Shown: positions 48,754 through 60,155 of the stretch, one piece after another | How positions within the stretch are numbered: position 1 is the stretch's first letter | How the letters are laid out: each line of letters begins with the position of its first letter | Origin: Lingula anatina | Taxonomy: Eukaryota > Brachiopoda > Lingulata > Lingulida > Lingulidae | NCBI RefSeq assembly: GCF_001039355.2 | Contig: NW_019775524.1 | Location: forward strand, 402,122 to 466,121 | DNA length: 64,000 bases | Reading direction: 5' to 3' | The notes under the pieces: generated by a model | The model's input: the letters and a program-made list of their open reading frames with translations, nothing else | Database searches by the model: none | Told to the model about the DNA's origin: nothing | Program-made: the position numbers and the translations under genes

Positions 48754-49203
48754 GCCACAAAAAGTTTTTATCACTGTTTTTATAGTATAGTAGCTGTTTT
48801 TTCTTTGTATCCAGTGCGTGAAGAATGCACAGGTGGCCGTGTTTGGAAGGTGTGCGGCTCCCCCTGTACCCTCACGTGCCACACACCCAAAGACATGGGC
48901 TGTATAGCCCTATGTAGACGCGGGTGTGAATGCCCCAGTACAGCCCCCATATGGAACAACGGCTCCTGCATTAAAAAAGAAGACTGCGACCAAGTACGGG
49001 GGTCCAAAATATCAGAAAAGTTTCCGTTGGACTTGACGGCATCAAAACCATCTGAGGGACAGATTTCAACGAAAAACACAGATGCGTCGCTATCCACGAG
49101 TTCCACGGTAACAACTGTATCAGAAGTTACAGGGGTGCACGTGGATGGAGGCCATCTTCTGGGTCTTCCGGAAGACGGTCAAGATTTTTCAAGATTTCGT
49201 TGA
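46991..49203 (+). CDS. secreted TIL-domain protein, copy B (probable allele)
   Basis: Exons are 46991-47047, 48382-48469 and 48815-49203, giving 177 aa with the same structure as copy A. The signal-peptide exon is identical. Exon 3 differs mostly by amino-acid changes: ECPS for ECPR, QVRGS for QEVGS, and a two-residue deletion in the Ser/Thr-rich tail. All Cys are conserved. Intact splice sites and frame argue that both versions are functional, as expected of alleles or recent duplicates. Confidence 0.85.
48647..48750. repeat. compound microsatellite (GAT)n-(GT)n-(GA)n, copy B
   Basis: Counterpart of 37013-37111, expanded in both the (GT)n and (GA)n parts. Confidence 0.9.
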
Positions 49204-49214
49204 CGCTCTTCTTG

Positions 49215-49263
<49 letters not shown>

Positions 49264-51259
49264 CGCGTGCGGGGGTGGGGATGGGGCAGTGGAGAAAAGA
49301 TAATTTGGAATACTGTCATAAAATATCTCTGGATTCGCCCCGTCCAGTGTGTAAAGGGGCTTAACGGTTACTGCATAAATCACACTCATCTGTGACCGGT
49401 AGAGCTAGACCTATATACATTTGTACCTGTGATTATGTAAATTGCTGTCTCCCACAATAATAAAGATGTAAAGAGGTATTTCAAAGAAAAGGACATACTG
49501 CCTACTGGGTTTTTAAAATGTTGTGATATGTTTGTTGTGTTGCCCAAACGGACCCGAGCTTTGAGCTTGAAATGTAGGCCTATAAGAAGTACAACACCGT
49601 TGTTTGAAAGGGATGGGGGTGGTCCAACGGATGGCCTTGTTTTTTTACACGATACGCGCATCGGTGGTTCAGATGTAGAATGCTCTTACAGTATCTGTGT
49701 TATCTTTGTTCTCCCAGGTTTTAAAATATGTTGTTTACACCATGTTATTAACGTATATTTGCGTATAAATATTTAAATAAGTTAACAGTTTTGATGCACA
49801 CTACACGCTAAGTGTTAAAAACGGTTTGTTTGAATCGTATCAGTAGAAAGGTGGGGTGGGGTGGCGGGGGTGGGCAGAATTTCAAAGAATAAGCCCAGAT
49901 ATTTTTCGAAATAGCAATGCACACTTTTAGTTCATAAGCGGTATTTCTCAAATACAATGAAGTCTATGTTTATATACAATAAGTGTTTCATTTGAAATAA
50001 TATTCCTGACTTGAGAGACTTTGTTTAGGGGGAGAATTATGCCAAAAATGAGGTACTTGAAATTGGACGTCAGTTGGCTGGGGTATCGGCCAGTGCAAAC
50101 ACATGCATGTTTCACCGGATTCCATTTGTCTGCGTTTGTGAATGTACAAGTAATTAAAGGGTAATAACTTAAATCAGACATTTTCTTCATCTTCAATTTT
50201 GTGCTATTAAATCTAAAGGAGAAAAGGTTTATCTTTTAAACATAGGCCTATAAACCACCTATGATAACTTTTTTTTATATTTCCATTTATTTTTGAAAGT
50301 TTTTTTGTATTCCTTTGAAGTCCTCCAAAATACTTATGTCTGATAGTTCTTCCGCTGACAACTTCGTTTGCAGCGTCATTTAGATTCTGCTTGCACCGGC
50401 CTCGTTACAGAGAAGAACATCACTTCCGGCCAGTTTATAACTCAAGGCAATCTTATTTGCATAGAAGAGAAAAATGCATTTTTTCTAGGTTTTGAGTTAT
50501 GTGCACATTTTCCATTATCCATAAATTGCAATTCCCTTTACGCCAAAAGAATTTGAAAGATTTGATCGACACGCGCTGTTTATTATTCAAATCAATATAA
50601 TACTTGTTTATCACAAACGTGAATCACATTTCCACGCCCAAGTCATAAAATTGTTAAAAAGCGCCAATAACTGCGCTGCCCTAAAGTAGGTCAATTGCCT
50701 GTATAAAAACTCCATACGATTATCGATTTTTGTGTATGGGTTTTTTTTTTTGGGGGGGGGGGAGGCACAGAAAAGAAAATTATCGAAATACCAGCAAAAT
50801 ATTTGGGACTCTTGGAACAATTCAAAAATTGAGTACATTAAAAACTTTTTAAAAAGCCAAATACTGATCAAGTTGTCCAGTTTTGCACCTTAAAACTTTG
50901 CAGACATCTTGGCAAAATCTATATTTCACCTGTGTCTCCCCGTAATGTTGCAGACCGCGTTAACTGTTTCGCTGTAGAGAAAGGCTGGATACGAACCAGC
51001 AAACGATTGAGTTGAAGAAACAAGGGGCAGGGTTGGGGGGAGGGGGGACTTACTCCAGTCACGTCAGTCTTCAGAGCGGGATGCTGGGGACGCCCATTTT
51101 TAGCCGCGCGAATACATATGGAATAGGTCATATAATTTAAAATTCTAACAGTTGATATAATTTTAAAAACATTACGAGAAAAAAGTATTTGATTGTGTTT
51201 TTTCTGTCATTCAAGTCAAAGAGATATTGTCTATTTCTTTGTTTAAATAGACCGCGTCA

Positions 51260-51765
51260 GGGGCGAATCCAGGATTATTTGAAAGGGGGGGGGGGGGGTC
51301 CAAGGATGCGGAGCCGCCCCACCCCCGTCCCCCACTTGACGTGGGGTTCTGGGCCCGCTGAAGGGGCCCCAAAATTTTTTGGTATTTTAGAGTGCGAACG
51401 GTGCCATTTGGTACGGTTAAGAACTATCACTCCATTTCCATATGTATTCGCATAGATTTTTAGATCGATCTATCCCTGTGGGAAGTCTCACTAGATTACT
51501 GTCAGCTTGGCCGGCTTAAGCGTCTGTCCCGCCTACTAAAAGCTGTAAGGGGGTAATTAACTATGGTGCCCGCTCGGCTGACTGCAATTTAGCGTGAACC
51601 CCCAGGGAGTTAGGTCGATCTAAATCTTAATCTTTAGATCGATCTAAATCTCTGGGAAAGCACCCTATGATTCAGCTAGATAAAATTCTAATTTCAAGAG
51701 GGGACCAGAAATCGAAGGTGGGTCAGGACCCCCTGACCCCCCCTCTAAATCCGCCACTGCGCGTC
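51260..51765. mobile_element. MITE (GGGGCGAATCCAGG/CCGCCACTGC) with nested palindromic MITE
   Basis: Inserted at GACCGCGTCA, with GCGTCAAGACTC after it. Copy A has the empty site GACCGCGTCAAGACTC near 40382, so CGCGTCA is the target duplication. Within it, 51437-51660 is a copy of the GATCGATCTAAA palindromic family, itself flanked by a short CTAT duplication (AACTAT before, CTATGATTCAG after). Confidence 0.8.
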
Positions 51766-52427
51766 AAGACTCAAGAGTGCACAGTGTCATACAGTGAAAA
51801 CGAAGCCATGGCCGGTATGTGCATTGTGGATGTATCAGCAAGGAAGACAGATGTTGTTGTAAATCAATGGCCGGTCATTCAGAACAAAATAATGAAATCA
51901 AAGATTGATAAAATATCGAATCCTAATACAAGGACGGGTCGAGCGATGATTTGTATAGATTACCTCTGAATAACACAAATTTAAAGATTAACTATTATTT
52001 AATACCTGCTGTATCTTTCTTTTAAGGATACAACTCTTCATATGAGATTCATATTTCACAATAAATACATTGTTAACAACTTATAAAAATATAATAAATT
52101 CCTTTTAACCACCAAACGGCTGTTATTGCGATTAATCTGGAATCTTTGCCTGCCATCGGACCACGTTACCTCCATAGAAGACTACCCTCAGTGATAATCT
52201 CGTAAGAGATTGTAACAAATAACCAAACTTTTGATTATTAAAATTAATAAATAAAAATAACAGGGACCCACTGTGAATGTCGAAACGGATCCATTAACCA
52301 TTGGTAAGTACGAAAAATCCATCTTTGGTCAAAATGAACAATTGTTTTTCCTTCAATGTCTTTTTGCGCCAAAGAAGCAGTGTTGGGAAAGTTGGCTGTG
52401 GTTTCAAAAATTAAAATAGGGGAGACC

Positions 52428-53922
52428 GGGGCTAGTTGGACCCCGGGGTAAGTTGGCCCCCCGTCAATTTATGAAAAAGTAACTACGAGGTAAAAAAATT
52501 GGCCACATACTCTTGCAAAGTGACCGTAGCCTACAATGCTAAGGAAGTGTCGGACGTTAAAAAGTTTTCCTTAAGCGGTGAGTCGAAATAAACGATTTTT
52601 GCACCTAAAAGTAATTTTGTTTAAGAGATTTCAAAATCTATTTTCATAGGCTTTTGATCGAATATAAGATATGTATAGGACATCAAACTGAAGCTCATTG
52701 TTTCAAGTTTCACAGAGATGTATCATCGTTGCTCATTCTAGCACCATAAATGGCTACCATCCTTTAAAATAAATAATGTGCACCCGGGGCTAGTTGGCCC
52801 CCTTGACTCGGGGCAAGTTGGACCCTCATATTACCCACAAACCTTTGCGCGCAACGCTGTTTGAAATAAACAAGTTGGTGATTGATGACCGTGACCGTCT
52901 GATTGATTTTTTTAAATGTTCTCTCTGGTGTCTTTTTGAAAATTTTTATTAGAAATATTCTGTTGATTGTAAGTATTAAAAAGCAAATCCNNNNNNNNNN
53001 NNNNNNNNNNNNNNNNNNNNNNNNNNNNNNNNNNNNNNNNNNNNNNNNNNNNNNNNNNNNNNNNNNNNNNNNNNNNNNNNNNNNNNNNNNNNNNNNNNNN
53101 NNNNNNNNNNNNNNNNNNNNNNNNNNNNNNNNNNNNNNNNNNNNNNNNNNNNNNNNNNNNNNNNNNNNNNNNNNNNNNNNNNNNNNNNNNNNNNNNNNNN
53201 NNNNNNNNNNNNNNNNNNNNNNNNNNNNNNNNNNNNNNNNNNNNNNNNNNNNNNNNNNNNNNNNNNNNNNNNNNNNNNNNNNNNNNNNNNNNNNNNNNNN
53301 NNNNNNNNNNNNNNNNNNNNNNNNNNNNNNNNNNNNNNNNNNNNNNNNNNNNNNNNNNNNNNNNNNNNNNNNNNNNNNNNNNNNNNNNNNNNNNNNNNNN
53401 NNNNNNNNNNNNNNNNNNNNNNNNNNNNNNNNNNNNNNNNNNNNNNNNNNNNNNNNNNNNNNNNNNNNNNNNNNNNNNNNNNNNNNNNNNNNCCCCCCAA
53501 CAACGTGACGTACGGAAACCTCAATAAATCTGCCTCATTTGAACTGTTATAGTGTTATATGTGTTATTATATGTTATACATCAAAGACTCTCAAAAATCA
53601 ATTAAATAAATTAAAATTTTATAAAAATGTATTTCAAGGCGTTTACATGGGATATATACTTCATTTTCGTATAGGGGGCCAACTTGCCCCAACCCTGGGG
53701 CCAACTTGCCCCATGGCGGGGCAAGTTGGCCCCCCTGACGTCAACTGCGTTTTTTGTCAAATTGTGAGCCACCTGGCATTATATTTGAAAAATAATGACG
53801 TTGCATACGTAGCTTAGTTCATGGGGCTTACTTTGAAACCGGTTTTGTTACTCTAACCCACTCCTAGTTGGCTCTACAAGGCCAAAAGTGTCTAACTGGG
53901 CCAACTAGCCCCGGTCTCCCCT
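52428..53922. mobile_element. TIR DNA transposon (GGGGAGACCGGGGCTAGTTGG ends), TA target site
   Basis: The left end GGGGAGACCGGGGCTAGTTG mirrors the right end CAACTAGCCCCGGTCTCCCC, both flanked by TA. Copy A has no insertion at the same place (41080-41100). Sub-terminal repeats of GGGCAAGTTGG/CCAACTTGCCCC occur inside. An N gap (52991-53492) hides the centre, so coding capacity is unknown. TA flanks suggest a Tc1/mariner-like target preference. Confidence 0.8.
52991..53492. other. assembly gap, 502 N
   Basis: Run of N inside the TIR transposon. Confidence 0.95.
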
Positions 53923-54221
53923 AGAATAAGAACCGATGATTCCAAAATAACATGAGCAATGTCTCTTAGGACATCTTTTGTTTAGCGACTTATGCAATGC
54001 ATGTTCCTTGTTCAGGATGCACTGCACGCAAGACTAAATCCTGTAAAATCCCTTTTACACTGGACGTAGTACTTTCTGCGTCCTTTGTGCGACCATGAAA
54101 CTGGCATCGCTGTGGTCGTAGAAAGGATGTTGGGTCAGATGTTGGGTTTGATGTCTTGGTCGGGTATTGGTCCAGCATCTTTTAGGACAAGCTCCCCACT
54201 CGCACCAGCAACTTATTCTAA

Positions 54222-54671
54222 GGGTGCATTCCCAGAGATTTAGATCGATCCAGAGATTTAGATTTAGTTCCACCTCACTTTCTGGGGGTTCACACTAAAT
54301 TGCAGTCAGCCGAGCGCGCACCATAGTTAATTACCCCCTTACAGCTTTTAGTAGGCGGGACAGACGCTTAAGCCGGCTAAGCTGACAGTAATCTAGTGAG
54401 ACTCCCCACAGGGATAGATCGATCTAAAATCTATGGGAATGGGGTCTAATCAGGGCGCATTCCCAGAGATTTAGATCGATCCAACTAGATCGACCTAACT
54501 CCCTGGGGGTTCACGCTAAATAGCTGTCAGCCGAGCGCGCACAGTAGTTAATTACCTCCTTACAGCTTTCAGGAGGCGGGACAGACATTCAAGCCGGCTA
54601 AGCAGACAGTAATCTAGTAAGACTCCCCACAGGGATAGATCGATCTAAAATCTGTGGGAATGGGGTCTAAG
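54222..54671. mobile_element. two tandem palindromic MITEs (GATCGATCTAAA family)
   Basis: Units at about 54222-54445 and 54452-54671 each run from GCATTCCCAGAGATTTAGAT to GATCTAAAATCT...GGGAATGGGGTCTAA, with CAGCCGAGCGCGCAC and AGGCGGGACAGAC internally. Together they sit between two TCTAAG sequences. Copy A has the empty site CCTAAGTGGCAAAC near 41560. Confidence 0.8.
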
Positions 54672-55458
54672 TGACAAACACCGGATACATTTGACATTTG
54701 ACTACAAGGATTACTTTCTTTTCAATCAATTTGCATATAAGCAAGTCCAAACGTGTTTGAAAATAATGTGTGTCTTAGCATTATTTATAATTAACAATAT
54801 TTGTTGCGAATTTTGTATCAAATTTGAGAAAGAAGAAGTGAAACACCTTTTCTCTTCTTTCAAAAGAAATGCCTTTGAAAACTTTCTCTTTCGTTTAATC
54901 ATATGCATTTGGTTATTTTATCTTGAGACATATGGACCTGTATAGATAAGAAAGTTTCCAGTGATACTGAAAGCTCGGGATGACTGGGGTGACATATTGA
55001 ATACCCAGACCTATAATGGGCACTGACATACATCGAGGTCAGTGAGTTCAGTATCAGTCTGAGACTTGGATCTTAACCCACTGCAAGCTTTATGCAAGTG
55101 TAATGAGGTCGGCGGACAAGCTCCTGTGCACTTCATAAAAATGCTGCAGTACAAACATTTTGAGTAATATGAGACCTCCATGGATCTCTGTGTATTTTCT
55201 CCTTAAAAGCTATAAGAAATTGGGAGGGAGCGAAGTCAAAAAATTGGTTTTAAGAGGGAGAGGGACATGCAATCCCTATGTACGACGCAGAAAAATGCAT
55301 AATCATTCATCTGAAATAAACACAGTTCCAAATACCTAAAGTTTAGCATATTGGCATGCGACTTTACTGCTGTTTTATAATTTTCCATTTATATATTTCT
55401 TTTAACCTCCCCTCAACCAATTTCTTATCTGTATTTTATACATGCATTAGCTGGATAA

Positions 55459-55507
<49 letters not shown>

Positions 55508-55858
55508 CTTCCAAGTTAATTCGTTGAATAAAATAATAGTAAGTATGTTGATTGTAATCAAAACGATTCATGTGACACTGAATGAGAATTTTATTCTTTA
55601 ATTTATCGGTCCGTCTTATAATCACCTCATTCTTGGAGAGCATTTTAAAAGAGCAAAATAAATAAAAAGGCCAAAATCAAGAGGAGGCCTCAATTCTACA
55701 ACACTTTCCATAAATACTATATGCAGTTTGTGATCCAAAACAAAAAAAAATTATGTAGACATCAAAAATAATTTTATCCATCTTTGAATGTTAACCATAT
55801 TACAAGTTCGTCTAGTTACACAGGTCACGACCCAAGTCGAAGCCCCACTATTATAGAG

Positions 55859-57852
55859 TTATTTGGTCGGTTCGTGCTTGCTGCACTGATCAGAGCATTC
55901 TTCAATAGAGTTGAAATTGTTGCTGTTGCCGCCACACCTGTTGTAGTAGAAGTGTTTACACACACCGTTGTCTTTATCGTAGTAGTACTTCTTGGTGTAG
56001 GTGTTGCAATAGTTGCCTGTCTGGACTGCGGTCATGAGCGGCTCAAAACAAATGCTGCCTGGAAGACATTTGTACACATCGATCGTACAAAGGGTACAAT
56101 AATAAAAAACATCCGTTTAATACAAATTATAATAGACAACCAACTGCTATGAAATACAAAACTAAATAATTAAACATATAAAAGTTGTTTTTAATAAACG
56201 TTTTTTTTTCAAAGAATGTTGTTGTATCTTTTGCAAAAGCATGTACTGGTGAAAATATACATACGGATATAACTGTACAATTAAGAATTATCTCACAATA
56301 TTAAACACTAAACTACAACCTGAAAACTATATAATTGGTAATGATCTCCCAATATTAAACACTAAACTACAACATGATAACTGTATAATTAAGAATGTTC
56401 TCACAATATTCAACAATGTTAAACACTAAACAACAACACGATAACTATATAATTAGGAATGAGGAGAGAACATTAAGATCAATCCAAATCTTCAATTGTC
56501 AGACCATTTGAAATATATGTATTTATTCTCAAAAATTTTAGTGATAATTTTACTTCTTTAAATCCACTTACGGATGCAGTGGGATTCTCCATCTCCTTCT
56601 CCTTCCATCAGGCAGTTGAATCCAGACTCGCACCGTCCACCCTACAATCATTATTTTACATAATACACCTCTATACTGTAACAGTTTATTTATTAATTAT
56701 ATATCATTCCTTCACATACTAAATAATTTGGAATGTTATGCTCGAGTGAATATGATGTAACTTTTTTTATGAAAGCGTACACAGAAGGTATACTTTTCGC
56801 GTCTGAAAAGTCATATTTTCTATGTTGACATATTTTCTATGTTGACATATCCTGTGAACTTACTTCTCTTCATCATTAAGTGAAGTAAAACCAGTGTAAA
56901 AAGTGGTAGGGTTACAGAAGCATGCTCTTCTTATTGTTTGTTTTTTGAGCGTAGTAATCAAATCACAGTGCTACATTCTCATAAGCTGTGTTGCAAAAAA
57001 CAAGCCGGCGATGTAGTGACAACCTGATGAAGCTAAATTGTTGTGACAACGTCGAGACAACGCTGTGTGTGTGTGTGTGTGTGTGTGTTTGTGGCTGTGT
57101 GTGAGCGCTTACGCGTTTGTGCACATTATTTTAACATTTTGGCGTTTTTTGCATGAAAATGTGCCCAAAAGTTTGTAAGAAAACATTTATTTTTGACAAA
57201 ATTTTGAAATATATTCTAGAAAAATACTGACGTAAAGTAGCAAACCATATACGTAATGCAAAAGCGGACTTTTCATGTGAATTTTCAAATACTGTGATAC
57301 TTACGAGATCAGTAATTGGTAATTGATATAATTACGCCTTTGAAATTTGAGTACAGTTACAGCGTACATTTTTCCTTTCAAAGCTAATCGTATTAAAATT
57401 GATTTCAAAATGCTGTATATTACAAAACGCGGCATATTTGAGTGAAATAATCTGCCTTCTTTAATTTAAAATAGGTGCAAAATCTAAAAGATTATCTAAC
57501 TATTCGCTATCTAGAGTCATAAAACAAGCGATTTATAATTTTGTACTCACCCCACATACTGTTCTTCTAGCTGACACCGCCTGAAATTATTGGAAATTTG
57601 TCATTAGATGACTTGATGTGACAAAAAGTTTGTTTTCAACCAAGGAACCTTTCATCGTTGAACAAGATATCATTTAAATTTTTTTCCTTCAAGTATAAAT
57701 TTACCATCTACGTGAACTGTGGACTTTTTGAGCTCGAGGATTATTGAAACTGGATGATATATATTTATCTCCGTTAATTTAAAATGACTGGATTTTACAG
57801 TCATATTTACCGGCAAAATAACTGCAAGCAAAAGCAAGTAACACCGCATCAT
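55859..57852 (-). CDS. secreted Kunitz-domain protein, complete four-exon gene (copy B)
   Basis: Exons are 57852-57811 (signal peptide MMRCYLLLLAVILP), 57580-57551 (AVSARRTVCG), 56641-56572 (Cys-rich GGRCESGFNCLMEG linker) and 56058-55859 (Kunitz domain and stop). Phases are 0, 0, 1 and the total is 113 aa. The Kunitz domain has six Cys with canonical spacing after the second Cys (15, 7, 12 and 3 residues) and typical KKYYYDKDN, FYYNRCGG and NNF motifs. The first loop is longer (13 residues between Cys1 and Cys2 instead of the usual 8). The residue at the P1 position (after Cys2) is Asn, not the Lys or Arg of trypsin inhibitors. It is therefore secreted and Kunitz-folded, but inhibition of trypsin-like proteases is doubtful. 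It faces the TIL gene on the opposite strand. Confidence 0.85.
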
Positions 57853-58754
57853 TTGTTCGTTATGATCTCTGATGTTGAGAAAGTCTGAACAAACGTCGTT
57901 AGCTGCAAAGTCTGTCTTGATGGCGCCTACTGTTAGAAGTGGAAGATGTCGTCTGTAGCTGCAAGGGATTTGAGGGCTTTGCAATTCTGTCAGTCGTTTC
58001 AGGAAGGGCACTGCTTAGTATGTATATGTAATCCAGCTTGGTGACGCACCTTCATGGATACTCAAGTGCATTATTTATACCTTTACGCAACGTCGAAAGG
58101 TGTTGACCATTTCAACAAGTTGCCTTGCTCGTATGTCCCAAATGCTGTGCATCATCCGCACAGTGAAAAGTTATATAAGAAATTATTCACTCCCACTTAC
58201 GGGTTATAGAAAACAAATAATAACGCTAATATAGACAATAATTAACCGAACTTTTCCTACGTACTTCGACTTTTGCCGAAATACCAGTTAGTTCCGTTCT
58301 CTCCGAATGAGTGTACTGCTCAGGTTGATTTCTACTACATCACAAGAACATGTTTTTTAAGTACATGATGAAGACTAAGTACCAGTGAGTTAGCGAAGGA
58401 TGAACACTCTCTCAGAGGATAGGGGATTATTGGTTTTGGAAAAAGAAAAAATAAAGAAAAAAACTCTTATGATGTTGAAAAAGCAGTTAATGACATATCG
58501 GCAAATACCTGTTCTTTTTGTCAGCATGAAAAAGCTTCAGACATATCATATATACTTTACTTCTCTCATTGTTATTACCTTATCAAAAAGAAGTAGAAAA
58601 TTAACTGTCCAAATAGCCAATTTCAATATAATGAATTCTTCAGTCCTTAAGAATAAATAATATAACACCCTGATATGGTTACATGACTACAAATGCACTT
58701 AAGTAAGAATCGAGAATGCAAGGCCGAAGATTAAGATAAGATAATAGTACAAGT
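57357..58754. repeat. 1.4-kb segment nearly identical to 58756-60155 (false duplication, copy 1)
   Basis: It starts TTACAGCGTACATTTTTCCT and runs to the N at 58755, after which the same 1.4 kb begins again. I saw only a two-base indel (GCTGCAAAGTCTG versus GCTGCAGTCTG) and single substitutions. It contains exons 1-2 of the Kunitz gene. The short frame at 58400-58660 is repeated intact but has no recognisable family. Confidence 0.9.
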
Positions 58755-58755
58755 N

Positions 58756-60155
58756 TTACAGCGTACATTTTTCCTTTCAAAGCTAATCGTATTAAAATTG
58801 ATTTCAAAATGCTGTATATTACAAAACGCGGCATATTTGAGTGAAATAATCTGCCTTCTTTAATTTAAAATAGGTGCAAAATCTAAAAGATTATCTAACT
58901 ATTCGCTATCTAGAGTCATAAAACAAGCGATTTATAATTTTGTACTCACCCCACATACTGTTCTTCTAGCTGACACCGCCTGAAATTATTGGAAATTTGT
59001 CATTAGATGACTTGATGTGACAAAAAGTTTGTTTTCAACCAAGGAACCTTTCATCGTTGAACAAGATATCATTTAAATTTTTTTCCTTCAAGTATAAATT
59101 TACCATCTACGTGAACTGTGGACTTTTTGAGCTCGAGGATTATTGAAACTGGATGATATATATTTATCTCCGTTAATTTAAAATGACTGGATTTTACAGT
59201 CATATTTACCGGCAAAATAACTGCAAGCAAAAGCAAGTAACACCGCATCATTTGTTCGTTATGATCTCTGATGTTGAGAAAGTCTGAACAAACGTCGTTA
59301 GCTGCAGTCTGTCTTGATGGCGCCTACTGTTAGAAGTGGAAGATGTCGTCTGTAGCTGCAAGGGATTTGAGGGCTTTGCAATTCTGTCAGTCGTTTCAGG
59401 AAGGGCACTGCTTAGTATGTATATGTAATCCAGCTTGGTGACGCACCTTCATGGATACTCAAGTGCATTATTTATACCTTTACGCAACGTCGAAAGGTGT
59501 TGACCATTTCAACAAGTTGCCTTGCTCGTATGTCCCAAATGCTGTGCATCATCCGCACAGTGAAAAGTTATATAAGAAATTATTCACTCCCACTTACGGG
59601 TTATAGAAAACAAATAATAACGCTAATATAGACAATAATTAACCGAACTTTTCCTACGTACTTCGACTTTTGCTGAAATACCAGTTAGTTCCGTTCTCTC
59701 CGAATGAGTGTACTGCTCAGGTTGATTTCTACTACATCACAAGAACATGTTTTTTAAGTACATGATGAAGACTAAGTACCAGTGAGTTAGCGAAGGATGA
59801 ACACTCTCTCAGAGGATAGGGGATTATTGGTTTTGGAAAAAGAAAAAATAAAGAAAAAAACTCTTATGATGTTGAAAAAGCAGTTAATGACATATCGGCA
59901 AATACCTGTTCTTTTTGTCAGCATGAAAAAGCTTCAGACATATCATATATACTTTACTTCTCTCATTGTTATTACCTTATCAAAAAGAAGTAGAAAATTA
60001 ACTGTCCAAATAGCCAATTTCAATATAATGAATTCTTCAGTCCTTAAGAATAAATAATATAACACCCTGATATGGTTACATGACTACAAATGCACTTAAG
60101 TAAGAATCGAGAATGCAAGGCCGAAGATTAAGATAAGATAATAGTACAAGTACAT
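58756..60155. repeat. 1.4-kb segment nearly identical to 57357-58754 (copy 2)
   Basis: Probably the continuation of haplotype A. It carries Kunitz exons 1 (59251-59210) and 2 (58979-58950), which have no exons 3-4 next to them, and then leads into unique sequence at 60156. Confidence 0.9.
58950..59251 (-). CDS. Kunitz-protein exons 1-2 (5' end separated from its gene body)
   Basis: Signal-peptide exon 59251-59210 and second exon 58979-58950, identical in position and splice sites to 57852-57551. The downstream exons expected on the minus strand are absent here, because the preceding sequence across the N at 58755 is the other haplotype. Exons 43526-42743 are the likely partners. Confidence 0.8.

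Larger units (their letters stand above)
46629..57356. repeat. locus haplotype/copy B (TIL and Kunitz genes)
   Basis: Direct counterpart of 34797-44237. It is longer because of extra insertions at 51260-51765, 52428-53922 and 54222-54671, and it lacks the elements at 39776 and 41162 of copy A. It continues without a break past 57356 into 58754. Confidence 0.9.

Noticed and set aside
48599-48790. Small frames over the (GT)n-(GA)n microsatellites
   Set aside because: Repetitive Val/Cys and Glu/Arg translations of simple repeats.
58400-58660. 86-codon frame present identically at 58400 and 59797
   Set aside because: The identity comes from the false 1.4-kb duplication. The Lys-rich, AT-biased sequence shows no domain.
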